Assembly: GCA_017537745.1 (NCBI GenBank)
Contig: JAFYKF010000009.1
Span: forward strand, 78,470-142,469
Direction of reading: 5' to 3'
DNA: 64,000 nucleotides
Origin: Candidatus Saccharimonadota bacterium
GTDB lineage: Bacteria; Patescibacteriota; Saccharimonadia; Saccharimonadales; Saccharimonadaceae
The notes under the pieces were generated by a model that saw only the letters and a list, made by a program, of their open reading frames with translations, was not told the origin of the DNA and did not search any database. This document shows, one piece after another, positions 8,349 through 18,100 of the stretch (within the stretch, counting starts at the first letter, position 1; each line of letters begins with the position of its first letter). Both the position numbers and the translations under genes were made by a program.

Positions 8349-8773
8349 TACTTAATCTCCTTTGGGTTTTGTGCTACGTGAGCATGTTCCGCTCCGTCAA
8401 AGATACGAAGACGAGCCATTCTATCAGCAGCCAATTTATTCTTCGGAATCATTCCCTTTACAGCCTCACGAATTGCTACTGCAGGATTTTTTTCAATCAC
8501 TTCCTCAAGCTTTAGCTCGGTAAGACCACCCGGGAATTGGCTATGACGATAATACTTCTTCTGAAGCATCTTTTCGCCAGTCACCTTGATATTCTTGGCA
8601 TTCACTACCACCACATAGTCACCGTTGTCGATGTGTGGAGTATAGGTAATTTTACTCTTGCCCATCAACTTGTCAGCAATAACTACCGCAAGTTTGCCAA
8701 GTGGCAGACTTGAAGCGTCGACCACCCACCATTCGCGCTTAATCTCGGAAGATTTTTGTGAATAAGTTTTCAT
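8348..8773 (-). CDS. rplM: 50S ribosomal protein uL13
   Basis: 141 aa. Recognised by WWVVDASSLPLGKLAVVIA, HIDNGDYVVVVNA, KMLQKKYYRHSQFPGG and AVKGMIPKNKLAADRM. It overlaps both neighbours by one base (TAATG), giving tight coupling with rplQ and rpsI. Confidence 0.98.
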   Translation of the reverse strand: MKTYSQKSSEIKREWWVVDASSLPLGKLAVVIADKLMGKSKITYTPHIDNGDYVVVVNAKNIKVTGEKMLQKKYYRHSQFPGGLTELKLEEVIEKNPAVAIREAVKGMIPKNKLAADRMARLRIFDGAEHAHVAQNPKEIK

Positions 8774-9237
8774 TACTTCTCCTCCTTCTTAGCAGTCTTG
8801 GCAGCCTTGGCTGGTTTTTCAGCTTTTGCAACTACCTTTTTAGACTCTTTCTTTTCTGGTTTTGCAAACTTCTCAAAATCGATTTCGTCTACAAAACTAA
8901 TTGTACCCATCTCGGCATTATCACCACGGCGGAATCCTGCTTTCTCAATTTTGAGATAGCCAGAATTACGCGTAATCTGTGGAGCCACCACATCCATCAG
9001 AAGATTTGCGGTTTCAATGTCATTAAGACGTGAAATAACTAGACGTCTATTAGCAAGGCCACCCTTCTTTGCTATCGTCACCAACTTCTCAGTTATGCGG
9101 CGAATTTCCTTCGCACGCGCCAGAGTCGTGGTGATACTTTGCTCTCTAATAAGGGAGCAAACCAGAGCGCGCCTTAGCGCCAATCTCTGGTCAGTTTCAC
9201 GACCAAATTTTCGGCCTTTATAACTATGGCGATGCAT
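8773..9237 (-). CDS. rplQ: 50S ribosomal protein bL17
   Basis: 154 aa. The core MHRHSYKGRKFGRETDQR, ALVCSLIREQSITTTLARAK and LRI-type helices match bL17. The last ~30 residues are a Lys/Ala/Glu tail beyond the normal end. It follows rpoA by one base, the usual order. Confidence 0.97.
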   Translation of the reverse strand: MHRHSYKGRKFGRETDQRLALRRALVCSLIREQSITTTLARAKEIRRITEKLVTIAKKGGLANRRLVISRLNDIETANLLMDVVAPQITRNSGYLKIEKAGFRRGDNAEMGTISFVDEIDFEKFAKPEKKESKKVVAKAEKPAKAAKTAKKEEK

Positions 9238-9238
9238 A

Positions 9239-10189
9239 TTAAATATTTAACTCCGTTAACTTTTCTTTAACTTCGTCTAGCGCCTTGCTACCAAAACCTT
9301 TGAGATCCTTCAAATCACTTTCAGACAAAGTGACAAGGTCACGAATGGTTTTAATATCATTATTAAGCAATGCGTTAGCCGTACGAGCAGAAAGATTGAG
9401 TTCATCAATTGGAAGCATCAAACCTGCATCTTCCTCCTCTTTGTTACTACCAGGAGCCGGAGTAGACTCTAAACGAGTTGAACCAGCAAGTGCAGTATAT
9501 TGATTGATAAGAATTGCTGCCGCTTCTTCAAAAGCTTCCCGCGGAGTAATCGTACCATCAGTATCCACCGTGATAGTAAGTTGTTGTAAATTGGTATCCT
9601 GACCCACACGCGTATTCTCAACTTTGTAGCGAACCCTGAGCACTGGCGTAAATACTGCATCCACAGCAATCATGTCAGAGTGGATCCTTTCTTCTGAAGC
9701 CTTGTCAATCGTGAGATAACCACGACCAGCCTCAACTACAAAATGCATTTTAAGCGTATATTTTGGATCATCAATATGACAAATCACTTGATTTGGGTTG
9801 GAAATCTCCACCTCAGCTGGCAATTTAATGTCACCAGCCACCACGCGCTTGTCGCCATCTTTTTCAGATTGGTTGGCGCCCTTCATTTCAAGCGTAAGTT
9901 CAACTGGATTATCAGTGTGCACCTTGAAACGAATGTTTTTGAGGTTGAGCATGATATCCACCACATCCTCACGTACACCCGGAATAGATGTAAATTCATG
10001 AGTTGTGCCTTCAATCGAAAACGCTGTAATCGCTGCACCCTTCACGCTAGAGAGAAGTACACGGCGAAGCGAGTTACCAAGCGTATTACCATACCCAGGG
10101 TAAAGTGGCTTGATTACAAATTCAGCACTATTTTCGCCAATTTCCTTGACATCTGCTAAACTTGCTTCGTGAATATTTTTTGTTGTCAT
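9239..10189 (-). CDS. rpoA: RNA polymerase alpha subunit
   Basis: 316 aa. The N-terminal assembly domain has LYPGYGNTLGNSLRRVLLSS and GVREDVVDIMLNLK. The C-terminal domain begins near residue 255 with PIDELNLSARTANALL and keeps the helix-hairpin-helix LKGFGSKALDEVKEKL. It lies between rpsD and rplQ, as in most bacterial alpha operons. Confidence 0.98.
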   Translation of the reverse strand: MTTKNIHEASLADVKEIGENSAEFVIKPLYPGYGNTLGNSLRRVLLSSVKGAAITAFSIEGTTHEFTSIPGVREDVVDIMLNLKNIRFKVHTDNPVELTLEMKGANQSEKDGDKRVVAGDIKLPAEVEISNPNQVICHIDDPKYTLKMHFVVEAGRGYLTIDKASEERIHSDMIAVDAVFTPVLRVRYKVENTRVGQDTNLQQLTITVDTDGTITPREAFEEAAAILINQYTALAGSTRLESTPAPGSNKEEEDAGLMLPIDELNLSARTANALLNNDIKTIRDLVTLSESDLKDLKGFGSKALDEVKEKLTELNI

Positions 10190-10200
10190 TTATATCCTCC

Positions 10201-10818
10201 TTAACGTGAGTAGTACTCAACGATTAATTGTTCATTTATACCAGCCTCAGCTTCTTCACGCTTTGGCAAACCAGTAATTTCAATTTTCATTTTCTTGCCA
10301 TCAGCTTTTAGCCATGACAAAGGAGTAGCTCCTGCCGCACCCATAATATTAGGAAGATTCTTGAAATATTCAGTCTTTTGTGCTTTAGGACGAACCTCTA
10401 GGACATCACCTGGATTCAAGCGAATTGATGGAACATCAATTCTTTTACCATTCAAGGTAAAATGTCCGTGAGAAACTAGCTGTCTAGCTTGACGACGAGT
10501 TGTCGCAAAACCAGCGCGGAACACCACGTTATCAGCCCTTCTCTCAAGAAATTCTAGCAACTTTTCGCCAGTCAAACCTTCAACTCTAACAGCCTCACGC
10601 ATAAGCTTGGCGAATTGTTTTTCAAGTAAACCATACATTCGGCGTACTTTTTGCTTCTCACGAAGCTGTGTTAGATATAGACTTCCGCCTCTTGCACGCA
10701 TATCGCCATGTTCACCTGGAATTCCAGATTTCTTGGCCATTATTTTATGTGCTTTTGGCGCAAGCGCAAAACCTTCACGTCGGCTCTGCTTACCAATTGG
10801 AGAATTATCGCGTGCCAT
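10201..10818 (-). CDS. rpsD: 30S ribosomal protein uS4, zinc-free form
   Basis: 205 aa; binds 16S rRNA early in assembly. The S4 RNA-binding domain (RADNVVFRAGFATTRRQARQLVSHGHFTLNGK) is clear. The N-terminal part has no cysteines, so this is the zinc-free form. Its ATG shares a base with the rpsK stop. Confidence 0.98.
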   Translation of the reverse strand: MARDNSPIGKQSRREGFALAPKAHKIMAKKSGIPGEHGDMRARGGSLYLTQLREKQKVRRMYGLLEKQFAKLMREAVRVEGLTGEKLLEFLERRADNVVFRAGFATTRRQARQLVSHGHFTLNGKRIDVPSIRLNPGDVLEVRPKAQKTEYFKNLPNIMGAAGATPLSWLKADGKKMKIEITGLPKREEAEAGINEQLIVEYYSR

Positions 10819-11264
10819 TATGGTTTCCTTTCTCCCTTAGGACGCACGCCACCGTGCGCAATCGGGGTTACATCTGTTATTGAATCAATTTTAATGCCAA
10901 CTGTCGAAACAGCACGTACTGCCGCATCGCGACCCAAACCGATACCAGATACAAACACATCTACAGAGTTGAGCGCGTGATTTTTCTTGGCATAGTCTAA
11001 CGCTTTTTCTGCTGCGACACCAGCCGCAAATGCTGTACCTTTCTTGGAGCCACGAAAACCGTTTGCGCCAGCACTTGAAGCTGCTAGCACAGCACCAGTT
11101 TTATCGGTGACACTAATAATTGTATTATTGAAGGTAGCCTGAATGTGTACCTGACCGGCATTGACAATCCTTTTACCTTTTTTATTTGCAGCTTTTGACT
11201 TTGGAGCGGTTGCTTCAACAGTAGTTTCAGCTGCAGTAGTAGTTTTGACTTCTTCTTCTGCCAT
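10818..11264 (-). CDS. rpsK: 30S ribosomal protein uS11
   Basis: 148 aa. The core is recognised by GQVHIQATFNNTIISVTDK, SSAGANGFRGSKKGTAFAA and IDSITDVTPIAHGGVRPK. The N-terminal ~25 residues are a Thr/Ala/Lys-rich extension. Standard place between rpsM and rpsD. Confidence 0.98.
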   Translation of the reverse strand: MAEEEVKTTTAAETTVEATAPKSKAANKKGKRIVNAGQVHIQATFNNTIISVTDKTGAVLAASSAGANGFRGSKKGTAFAAGVAAEKALDYAKKNHALNSVDVFVSGIGLGRDAAVRAVSTVGIKIDSITDVTPIAHGGVRPKGERKP

Positions 11265-11273
11265 ATTTTACTC

Positions 11274-11660
11274 CTATGTCTTACTTGCTGCTTTTGGTTG
11301 TGTACCACCGACCGCGATCGCCTTACCCTTACGAGTACGTGCATTCGTACGAGTACGTTGGCCGTTGACTGGTAATTTAGCCTTGTGGCGGATACCTTTA
11401 TATGAATTGATATCCTTTAAACGTTTAATATTGTTACTCACGAGACGTCTGAGATCACCCTCAACATGATATTTCGCGGAAATAATGTCGTTGATTTTTT
11501 GTTCTTCAGCCTCGGTGAGATCTTTCACCCGAGTGGTAGGCTCGATTTTAGCCTCCGCAAGGATTTTTTTACTTGTTGTGCGACCAATCCCATAAACATA
11601 AGTGAGTGCAATCCACACTTGTTTTTCGGAAGGTATCACAACGCTAGCTATTCTAGCCAT
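11274..11660 (-). CDS. rpsM: 30S ribosomal protein uS13
   Basis: 128 aa. Starts [20 protein letters not shown], with [12 protein letters not shown] and the C-terminal [14 protein letters not shown] that contacts tRNAs. It follows rpmJ by two bases. Confidence 0.98.
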   Translation of the reverse strand: MARIASVVIPSEKQVWIALTYVYGIGRTTSKKILAEAKIEPTTRVKDLTEAEEQKINDIISAKYHVEGDLRRLVSNNIKRLKDINSYKGIRHKAKLPVNGQRTRTNARTRKGKAIAVGGTQPKAASKT

Positions 11661-11662
11661 CT

Positions 11663-11779
11663 TTAACCCTGCCTTTGCTTATTCTTAGGTTTTTTCTTGT
11701 TGATGACCCTTAGTACACCCTTCCGGCGGACTATGATGTCATCAGGTGAGATTTTTTTAACACTTGCACGTACTTTCAT
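11663..11779 (-). CDS. rpmJ: 50S ribosomal protein bL36, zinc-free form
   Basis: Short 38-aa gene. It begins [14 protein letters not shown] and ends PKNKQRQG, the bL36 pattern. The four zinc ligands (three Cys, one His) of the standard form are all replaced, leaving a Cys-less protein. It lies between infA and rpsM, its normal place. Confidence 0.95.
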   Translation of the reverse strand: MKVRASVKKISPDDIIVRRKGVLRVINKKKPKNKQRQG

Positions 11780-11832
11780 AGTGTCAAAATACCCTTTCCT
11801 GTTATTGTTGTAAAAAAATACAACAGTTAATA

Positions 11833-12057
11833 TTAATCTTTGAGTCGGAAGCTGATTCTACCCTTTGTAAGATCGTAAGGGGTTAACTCAACCTCTACTC
11901 TGTCACCCGGGACGAGACGAATATAGTTTTTTCGCATCTTCCCACTCATATGGGCAACAATAACATGACCATTCTCGAGTTCAACCCGAAACTGGGTATT
12001 CGGCAATGCTTCAACAACAGTACCTGTGAGCTTAATCACTTCCTTTTGACTAGCCAT
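11833..12057 (-). CDS. infA: translation initiation factor IF-1
   Basis: 74 aa, a single S1-like OB fold. Signatures: [40 protein letters not shown] and PYDLTKGRI. First gene of the infA-rpsI operon, with a strong promoter directly upstream. Confidence 0.98.
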   Translation of the reverse strand: MASQKEVIKLTGTVVEALPNTQFRVELENGHVIVAHMSGKMRKNYIRLVPGDRVEVELTPYDLTKGRISFRLKD

Positions 12058-12070
12058 AAATTACCAGTTC

Positions 12071-12099
12071 ATTATAGCACATTTAAAGCACATTTTCAA
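12071..12099 (-). promoter_or_regulatory. sigma70-type promoter of infA operon
   Basis: TTGAAA (12094-12099), 17-base spacer, TATAAT (12071-12076), reading towards infA. Confidence 0.8.
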
Positions 12100-12132
12100 T
12101 AGATTTTTTCCACATTTTTTATAAATTTTTAT

Positions 12133-12161
12133 TTGCAAAATAGTAATAAATATGGTATAAC
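12133..12161 (+). promoter_or_regulatory. promoter of alarmone-hydrolase-like gene
   Basis: TTGCAA (12133-12138), 17-base spacer, TATAAC (12156-12161). Divergent from the infA promoter. Confidence 0.65.
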
Positions 12162-12205
12162 AATACCAAAGGTAGGGAGAACTTTAAAAAGGTGGTGATA
12201 TCCAA

Positions 12206-12829
12206 ATGCCAAGCGCTTATGAACCAAACGTCGAAAAGATGTTTACTTATCTCCGTGGCAGACTAGACGGCCCCGGTTTCGAGCAATCACAAACCGCACT
12301 GGCCTTCGCCTGGAAAGCGCACGCAGGACAAATCCGCAAAAATGGCGCACCCTACATCGTGCATCCGCTAGCTATGGCATGCGATGCCATTGCCTGCAAA
12401 GGCGCAACCGACGAAATCATTGCGACCATTTTACTCCACGACGTTTGTGAAGACTGCAACATCCCGCTTTCCGCATTGCCGGTGAATGAAACTGTCAGGC
12501 ATGGTGTCAAAATGATGACCATTCGGCCGTTCCAGGGCGAAGAAAAGCCCGAAACCAAGCGACGCTACTTTCACGAGCTATTAGATTCAAAAGAAGCGAT
12601 CATTTGCAAGGCGTTTGACCGCTATGCCAACCTCAACGACGCCGAAGGCGCGCTGACCGAAGAGGCCATCAAAAAGAACATCATCGAAACCCACGAGCTA
12701 TTAATGCCGGTTTTAAAAGAAGCAAAGTACGAATACCCCGAGTTATCAGACATGCTCCATACCGTACGCACGATGCTCAAGCGGACCGTCAAAATGATGG
12801 CTAGATATCACAATGTGGAACTCAAATAA
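12206..12829 (+). CDS. HD-domain protein, small alarmone (ppGpp) hydrolase-like
   Basis: 207 aa. The segment from about residue 33 matches the SpoT/MESH1 hydrolase core: AHAGQIRKNGAPYIVHPLAM supplies the first His and ILLHDVCEDCN the HD pair and following ED. A later DRYANLND supplies the last Asp. No synthetase or regulatory domain follows, so it would only degrade (p)ppGpp or a similar substrate. AAGGTGGTGA lies upstream. It is a single gene, richer in GC than its neighbours. Function beyond the fold is inferred. Confidence 0.8.
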   Translation: MPSAYEPNVEKMFTYLRGRLDGPGFEQSQTALAFAWKAHAGQIRKNGAPYIVHPLAMACDAIACKGATDEIIATILLHDVCEDCNIPLSALPVNETVRHGVKMMTIRPFQGEEKPETKRRYFHELLDSKEAIICKAFDRYANLNDAEGALTEEAIKKNIIETHELLMPVLKEAKYEYPELSDMLHTVRTMLKRTVKMMARYHNVELK

Positions 12830-12853
12830 AAAACAGCACTCCCCACCTTTATC

Positions 12854-12880
12854 AAAAAACAGCCCCGAGTAATCGGGGGC
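12854..12880 (-). terminator. terminator after second sortase
   Basis: GCCCCCGA and TCGGGGC pair around ttac; TTTTTT follows after two bases on the minus strand. Confidence 0.8.
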
Positions 12881-12889
12881 CAAAGCATT

Positions 12890-13594
12890 TTAACTATGCC
12901 ATATTAGCAAGGCTCTCGTAAACTGTCTAGACAAATAAGTATATCTAAGATCAGACCACTCACCAGTACAAGTGATTAATGTCAAGGACTCGGTCCCTGG
13001 CTCCGGCGAACGTAATGCTGTAGCCATATATTTATCAGCCTCCTCCAGAGGGACCGAAATATTCTCTACAACCGAATAATGGAATATCACACCGTCACCA
13101 CGTTCGATAATAATGATATCTCCATTTTCTAGTAAAGGTAATCGTTTAAATACACCATAAACGTTCGGACCACCATTATGCCCATCGATTAAGAGCGTCC
13201 CTCCCGAACCCGGCTTGCCAGAAGACTCATACCATCCAACATCGAAAATATTATTAGGTGTAGCAAGTTCACCAGTAGGATTAATACCCACCTGAAGAAT
13301 TCTCGCATCATATATCCCTAATTTATCGATTGACAAATATCTTGGCAAATCAGGCGCCACCCAGTACTCGTAGACTTCCTCTTCTGTAGGCGGTTCCTCA
13401 ATTAGCGGTTCCTCTTCTTTTTTCTCGGCTACCGCATTAGCAACTACATCCCGCTCACTCCCCTCCATTTCGCGGTAATAATTATCTTCCCAAACCATTA
13501 ATCTGGTAAAACAGGCGGCGACGAAAACCACCACAGCGGTTATCACCACCCATTGAATAATTCTTTTCCAGCTCACACCCAATTTAAGACTCAT
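12890..13594 (-). CDS. sortase, membrane-anchored
   Basis: Second sortase, 234 aa. Residues 12-30 form an N-terminal membrane anchor; an acidic linker (residues 40-80, Glu-rich) precedes the barrel. Catalytic residues: His139 (LIDGHNGG), Cys209 (LTLITC) and Arg227 (FTRALLIW). The ATG at 13594 overlaps the end of secY; an in-frame ATG at 13606 is also possible. Being translationally linked to secY places it with the secretion machinery. Which of the two sortases acts on the PNTG or PDTG proteins in this window is not decided by sequence. Confidence 0.92.
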   Translation of the reverse strand: MSLKLGVSWKRIIQWVVITAVVVFVAACFTRLMVWEDNYYREMEGSERDVVANAVAEKKEEEPLIEEPPTEEEVYEYWVAPDLPRYLSIDKLGIYDARILQVGINPTGELATPNNIFDVGWYESSGKPGSGGTLLIDGHNGGPNVYGVFKRLPLLENGDIIIIERGDGVIFHYSVVENISVPLEEADKYMATALRSPEPGTESLTLITCTGEWSDLRYTYLSRQFTRALLIWHS

Positions 13595-15011
13595 TTTTAA
13601 AATCATCGTAAGTTATCATTAGAGCTCTAGAATCCACCGACCTTAGATTCTCCAACGCCACCGTCACTACGATAAGAAGTCCAGTACCCGAGATTGAAAG
13701 TCCCACCGGATAACCAATCGCCATTATAAATACAAAGTCCGTTACAAATGGAAGCATCGCAATGAGTCCAAGCGCCAAAGCGCCAAACAAATCAAGGCGA
13801 TTCACAACCTTGCCCAAATAATCTGCTGTTTTAATACCAGGACGCACACCTTCGATAAATGCACCCTGCTTTTGCAAATTATCGGCAATTTCCTTAGTGT
13901 TAAATATAATTGAAGTATAGAAATACGTAAATGCAAACACCAAGACAAAATACACCGCTGGATAAATAAACCACTGCGCCGTCAACCCATCTGGATACTG
14001 CGTAGCGAAGTTTGAAGCACTCGGCGCCGAGAAAATCGAAACCAACTTCGAACCAATTTCATTACCAGAATCAATTGAAGTAATCACCTGGCCCACCAAC
14101 GCCGGCAAAGACAAGAAAGCTGTCGCAAAAATCACCGGAATTACACCCGCCGCAATCAACTTAATTGGCAATATCGAACGAATTCCTCCATAAGACGAAT
14201 TGCCATGCACACGCTTTGCATAATTAATCGTGATAATTCTTTGTGCTTCATTAAGCTTCACCAATATATAAATCACCACAATCAGCGCAATAACAAATCC
14301 GAGCACAATCCAAAATGCTACACCATTGACCGGAAACTCCACACCAAATAAATTCAATTTTCCATAGGTCTCCGTATCAGCAAGCATTGAGCCAAGCGAA
14401 GCAAATGTTGTTGGCATTTGTGAAATAATCGAAGCAAAGATAATCATCGAAATACCATTGCCAATCCCCTGCTCAGTGATAAGTTCACCCATCCACATCA
14501 AGATCACTGAACCAGCGGTCATTGCCACCACTGACAAAATCCAGTCACCAGTTGTTGGCACAAAATTCGTCGAAATATTCGCCGAAATGGTTGTTTGATA
14601 GAGAATAAAAATATAAGCGACAGACTGAATAATCGCTAGAGGCACAGTGAGCATTCTCGTCCACTGATTAATCTTGCGACGACCAGTCTCACCATCATTT
14701 GATAATTCTTCCAAACGTGGAATCGCTTTCGTAAGTAACTGAATCACAATCGACCCGGTAATATATGGTGAAAGACCCACCAAAATAATGCTAAACGACG
14801 CCAAACCACCGCCCGAAATCAAATTCAAGAAATTCGAAAAATCAGACTTCTGCATCAAATTAGAAACTGCTTCCTTAAACGTAGCAGCATCACCCATCGG
14901 AACCGGAATCTGCGCTAACAATCTATAAGCAACCAAAATACCAAGAATAATCAGCACTCTCTTCAGCATGTCTTTGTTTTTTAGGGATTTGAAAATCGTC
15001 GTAAAATGCAT
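13584..15011 (-). CDS. secY: protein translocase subunit SecY
   Basis: Channel subunit of the Sec translocon, 475 aa with about ten membrane helices. Signatures: KNKDMLKRVLIILGILVAYR at the start, GLSPYITGSIVIQLL, and the cytosolic loop YAKRVHGNSSYGG. An in-frame start at 15047 is less likely, because AGAGG precedes the ATG at 15011 and the protein then starts as the family does. It lies after rpoC rather than after rplO, an unusual location. Confidence 0.97.
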   Translation of the reverse strand: MHFTTIFKSLKNKDMLKRVLIILGILVAYRLLAQIPVPMGDAATFKEAVSNLMQKSDFSNFLNLISGGGLASFSIILVGLSPYITGSIVIQLLTKAIPRLEELSNDGETGRRKINQWTRMLTVPLAIIQSVAYIFILYQTTISANISTNFVPTTGDWILSVVAMTAGSVILMWMGELITEQGIGNGISMIIFASIISQMPTTFASLGSMLADTETYGKLNLFGVEFPVNGVAFWIVLGFVIALIVVIYILVKLNEAQRIITINYAKRVHGNSSYGGIRSILPIKLIAAGVIPVIFATAFLSLPALVGQVITSIDSGNEIGSKLVSIFSAPSASNFATQYPDGLTAQWFIYPAVYFVLVFAFTYFYTSIIFNTKEIADNLQKQGAFIEGVRPGIKTADYLGKVVNRLDLFGALALGLIAMLPFVTDFVFIMAIGYPVGLSISGTGLLIVVTVALENLRSVDSRALMITYDDFKNES

Positions 15012-15060
15012 AAAACCTCTCAATCTGTCTACATACAATATTAGCATACTTTGTTACAAA

Positions 15061-15180
15061 AAACAACTAAAAAAGTACCTGCAGTGGCATTCCGGAGCGC
15101 GGCAGCGCGAGGTATAGCGCCGGTCACCCGTGGCGACGGGATGACCGGACGCGGCCACGAAGGTACTTTTTAGTTGTTAT
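15061..15180. repeat. quasi-palindromic GC-rich element in rpoC-secY gap
   Basis: Arms 15062-15080 and 15161-15178 are inverted copies (one extra A). They would make a normal A/T-flanked terminator for rpoC, but the loop holds an 80-base GC-rich core. That core contains a nested hairpin, CCGGTCA with TGACCGG. It also holds GGAGCGCGGCAGCGCGAGG, related to the core of the second element in leuS. It probably still ends rpoC transcription. Confidence 0.75.
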
Positions 15181-15186
15181 TTGTTG

Positions 15187-18100
15187 TTACAAGTTTTCCA
15201 AATCTTGTTCTGTTGGCATATGACTATCAGGAGTTTCAAGTGATTCGATTGGCGCCACACCAGTTCCTACTGGAATCTTGCGACCAATAATCACATTTTC
15301 CTTCAAACCTCTCAAGCGATCCACGCGGCCATTAATAGCAGCGTTGATGAGCACACGAGTTGTATCCTGGAATGATGCTGCCGATAAGAACGAATCGGAG
15401 AAAATTGAAACTTTGGTAATACCAAGCAACAATTGCGTATAAGTTGCTGGGGTTTTGCCTTCAGCTTCAAGCTCACGATTTGCGCTTGTCACCGATGCCT
15501 TAGAAGTAATATCACCCGAAACGAATTCCGAATCACCAGGTTCTTCAATTCGTACTCTAGAGAACATCTGGCGAACCAAAATTTCCAAGTGCTTCGGCGA
15601 AATTTCATGGCCTTGAGCCGAATACACAGCCAAGACTTCATTCATGATATAACGCTCAGTCTCTTCGATGCCTTTATATTTCATCAAATCTTGCAAGTTC
15701 AAAGAACCAGTCGTCAGTCTGTCACCAGCCTTTACTGAATCATTGGACTTCACCACGAGTTCAGCTTCACCAGGAATCTCAATCCTTGAAGTTGCGCCAG
15801 TAGATTCAACTAGTATTACAGCATCTTTTACAAGTTGGATCACGCCATCATGTGGAGCCTTGATAGTTGGCTTATCGCCAGACTTGCGGGCTAGCACATC
15901 ACCAGCCTTCACGGTCGCACCATCTTTTACAGAAGGTTTACGTCCATCAAGCTCAAACTTCTCCGAGCCACCAGCTTGTGAAGAAACTTGTACCACATAG
16001 TGATTACCATCTTCCCAAACTTCCACTACACCGTCAATTGGCGAGATGTAAGCCTGGCCCTTTGGCGTACGAGCCTCTAGAAGCTCTTCCACACGAGGAA
16101 GACCGCGTGCGATAGCACCAGAACCTGCCACGCCAGAACCATGTTTCGTATCAAGCGTCAGCTGCGTACCTGGCTCGCCAAGAGATTGTGCCGCAATAAC
16201 ACCCACAGGCTCATTAGCTGCAACTAATTCACGGGTAGCCATGTCCACACCATAAGCCTTACGCGGTACACCTTCAGTAGCGGTAGTAGTAAGTACAGAT
16301 TGAATCTTCACTGATTCAATTGCTGGGTCAGCATCAATCTGTTCTGCAACTTCTTTAGTAATCAACTGGTCAGCTTCCAAGTAGCCTGGCACCACGTCAG
16401 CCGTATAACGACCAGCGATGCGAGCCACAAAGTTAATACCAGAAAGTTCACTTTCATTCTTGTAAACGTCAAATCCTGGGTCTTCAGCTTCTTCATCAGT
16501 TGTAAACACATCTTGTGACACGTCTACAAGACGACGAGTGAGATATCCAGAGTCTGCAGTACGTAGAGCCGTTGACACCTGACCCTGACGAGCACCTCGC
16601 GTTGCAATGAATGATTCAAGCGTGTTAAGACCCTTCTTGTAAGAAGACTTAACAGGAAGCTCGATTTCATTGTTGTTAATATCCACCATGATACCAATCT
16701 CTGCCGAAGCGAGCTTGATGTTGGAAATATTACCACGAGCGCCAGAGTTCACCATTACTGCGATGTCGGTATCCATCTCGGCAAGCTTATCTTGCAAGAA
16801 TTCAGAAATTTTCTTATCGATATCTCGCCAGTTGGCAATCGTGAGCTTATAACGCTCATCGTCAGTTACAAGACCATCGTTGTATTGTTCCTGAATAAGA
16901 GCAGTTTTCGCGTCACCCTCTGCGATAAAGTCATCAATTTCGTCATAGGTTGGATAATCATCCTTTGCCGTTGAAATTGAAGCAATCGTCTCATACTCAA
17001 ATGCCAAGTCCTTCAAAGCATCTGCAGTCTTCACCATTACCTCTGCACCATAAAGGTCAAAGATATCAGCCATTACTTTAGATAAATGCTTCTTATTTTG
17101 TACCGAGTTATCATAAGGATAATCCTTTGGCAAAATCTCGTTGAAGATTACACGTCCAAGGGTGGTATTACGAATTTCCTTCTTTGCAAACACCCGAATC
17201 GGAGTCTGAAGTCTAATGATTCCCTGGTCGTATGCCATTTCTGCTTCATAGACTGAAGAGAAGGCCTTTGGATCACCAGTATCTGTACCAGGCTTATCAT
17301 AAGTCAAATAATAAGCACCGAGCACCACATCCTGGTAAATAGCTAGCACAGGCGCGCCATCCGCCGGCTTCAACAAGTTCTTCGAAGCAGACATCAGTTC
17401 CTTAGCTTCTTTTTGTGCCGCATCAGACAAAGGTAGATGCACAGCCATCTGGTCACCATCGTAGTCAGCGTTAAAGCCTGATGCCACCAATGGGTGAAGC
17501 TTAATTGCCTTACCTTCAATCAAACGTGGCTGGAATGCTTGTACCGACAAACGGTGAAGCGACGGAGCACGGTTAAGAAGTACATATTTACCTTGAATCA
17601 CCTCATCGAGCGCATCCCAAACTACAGTTTCTTTTGCCTCAATCAATCTAGAAGCTGAACGAATATTAGTCGCATGCTCATGACCAATCAACCATGAAAT
17701 CACGAATGGCTTAAATAATTCAAGTGCCATCTGCTTTGGTAAACCGCATTCGTTTAGAGTAAGTTCTGGACCTACCACAATCACTGAACGACCAGAGTAG
17801 TCTACGCGCTTACCAAGAAGGTTCTGGCGGAAACGACCCTGCTTGCCTTTCAAAAGATCAGACAATGATTTAAGCTTACGACGCCCATTTGAAGAACTGG
17901 CGCCACGGCTACCGTGAGCCGCCGAGTTATCGATCAAAGCGTCCACAGCTTCCTGTAGCATTCTCATTTCGTTACGGCAGATCACTTCCGGAGCATTCAA
18001 ATCAATTAACTTCTTCAAACGATTATTACGGTTAATCACCCGGCGATACAAATCGTTCAAATCCGAAGTCGCAAATCGACCACCAGGAAGTGCAATCATC

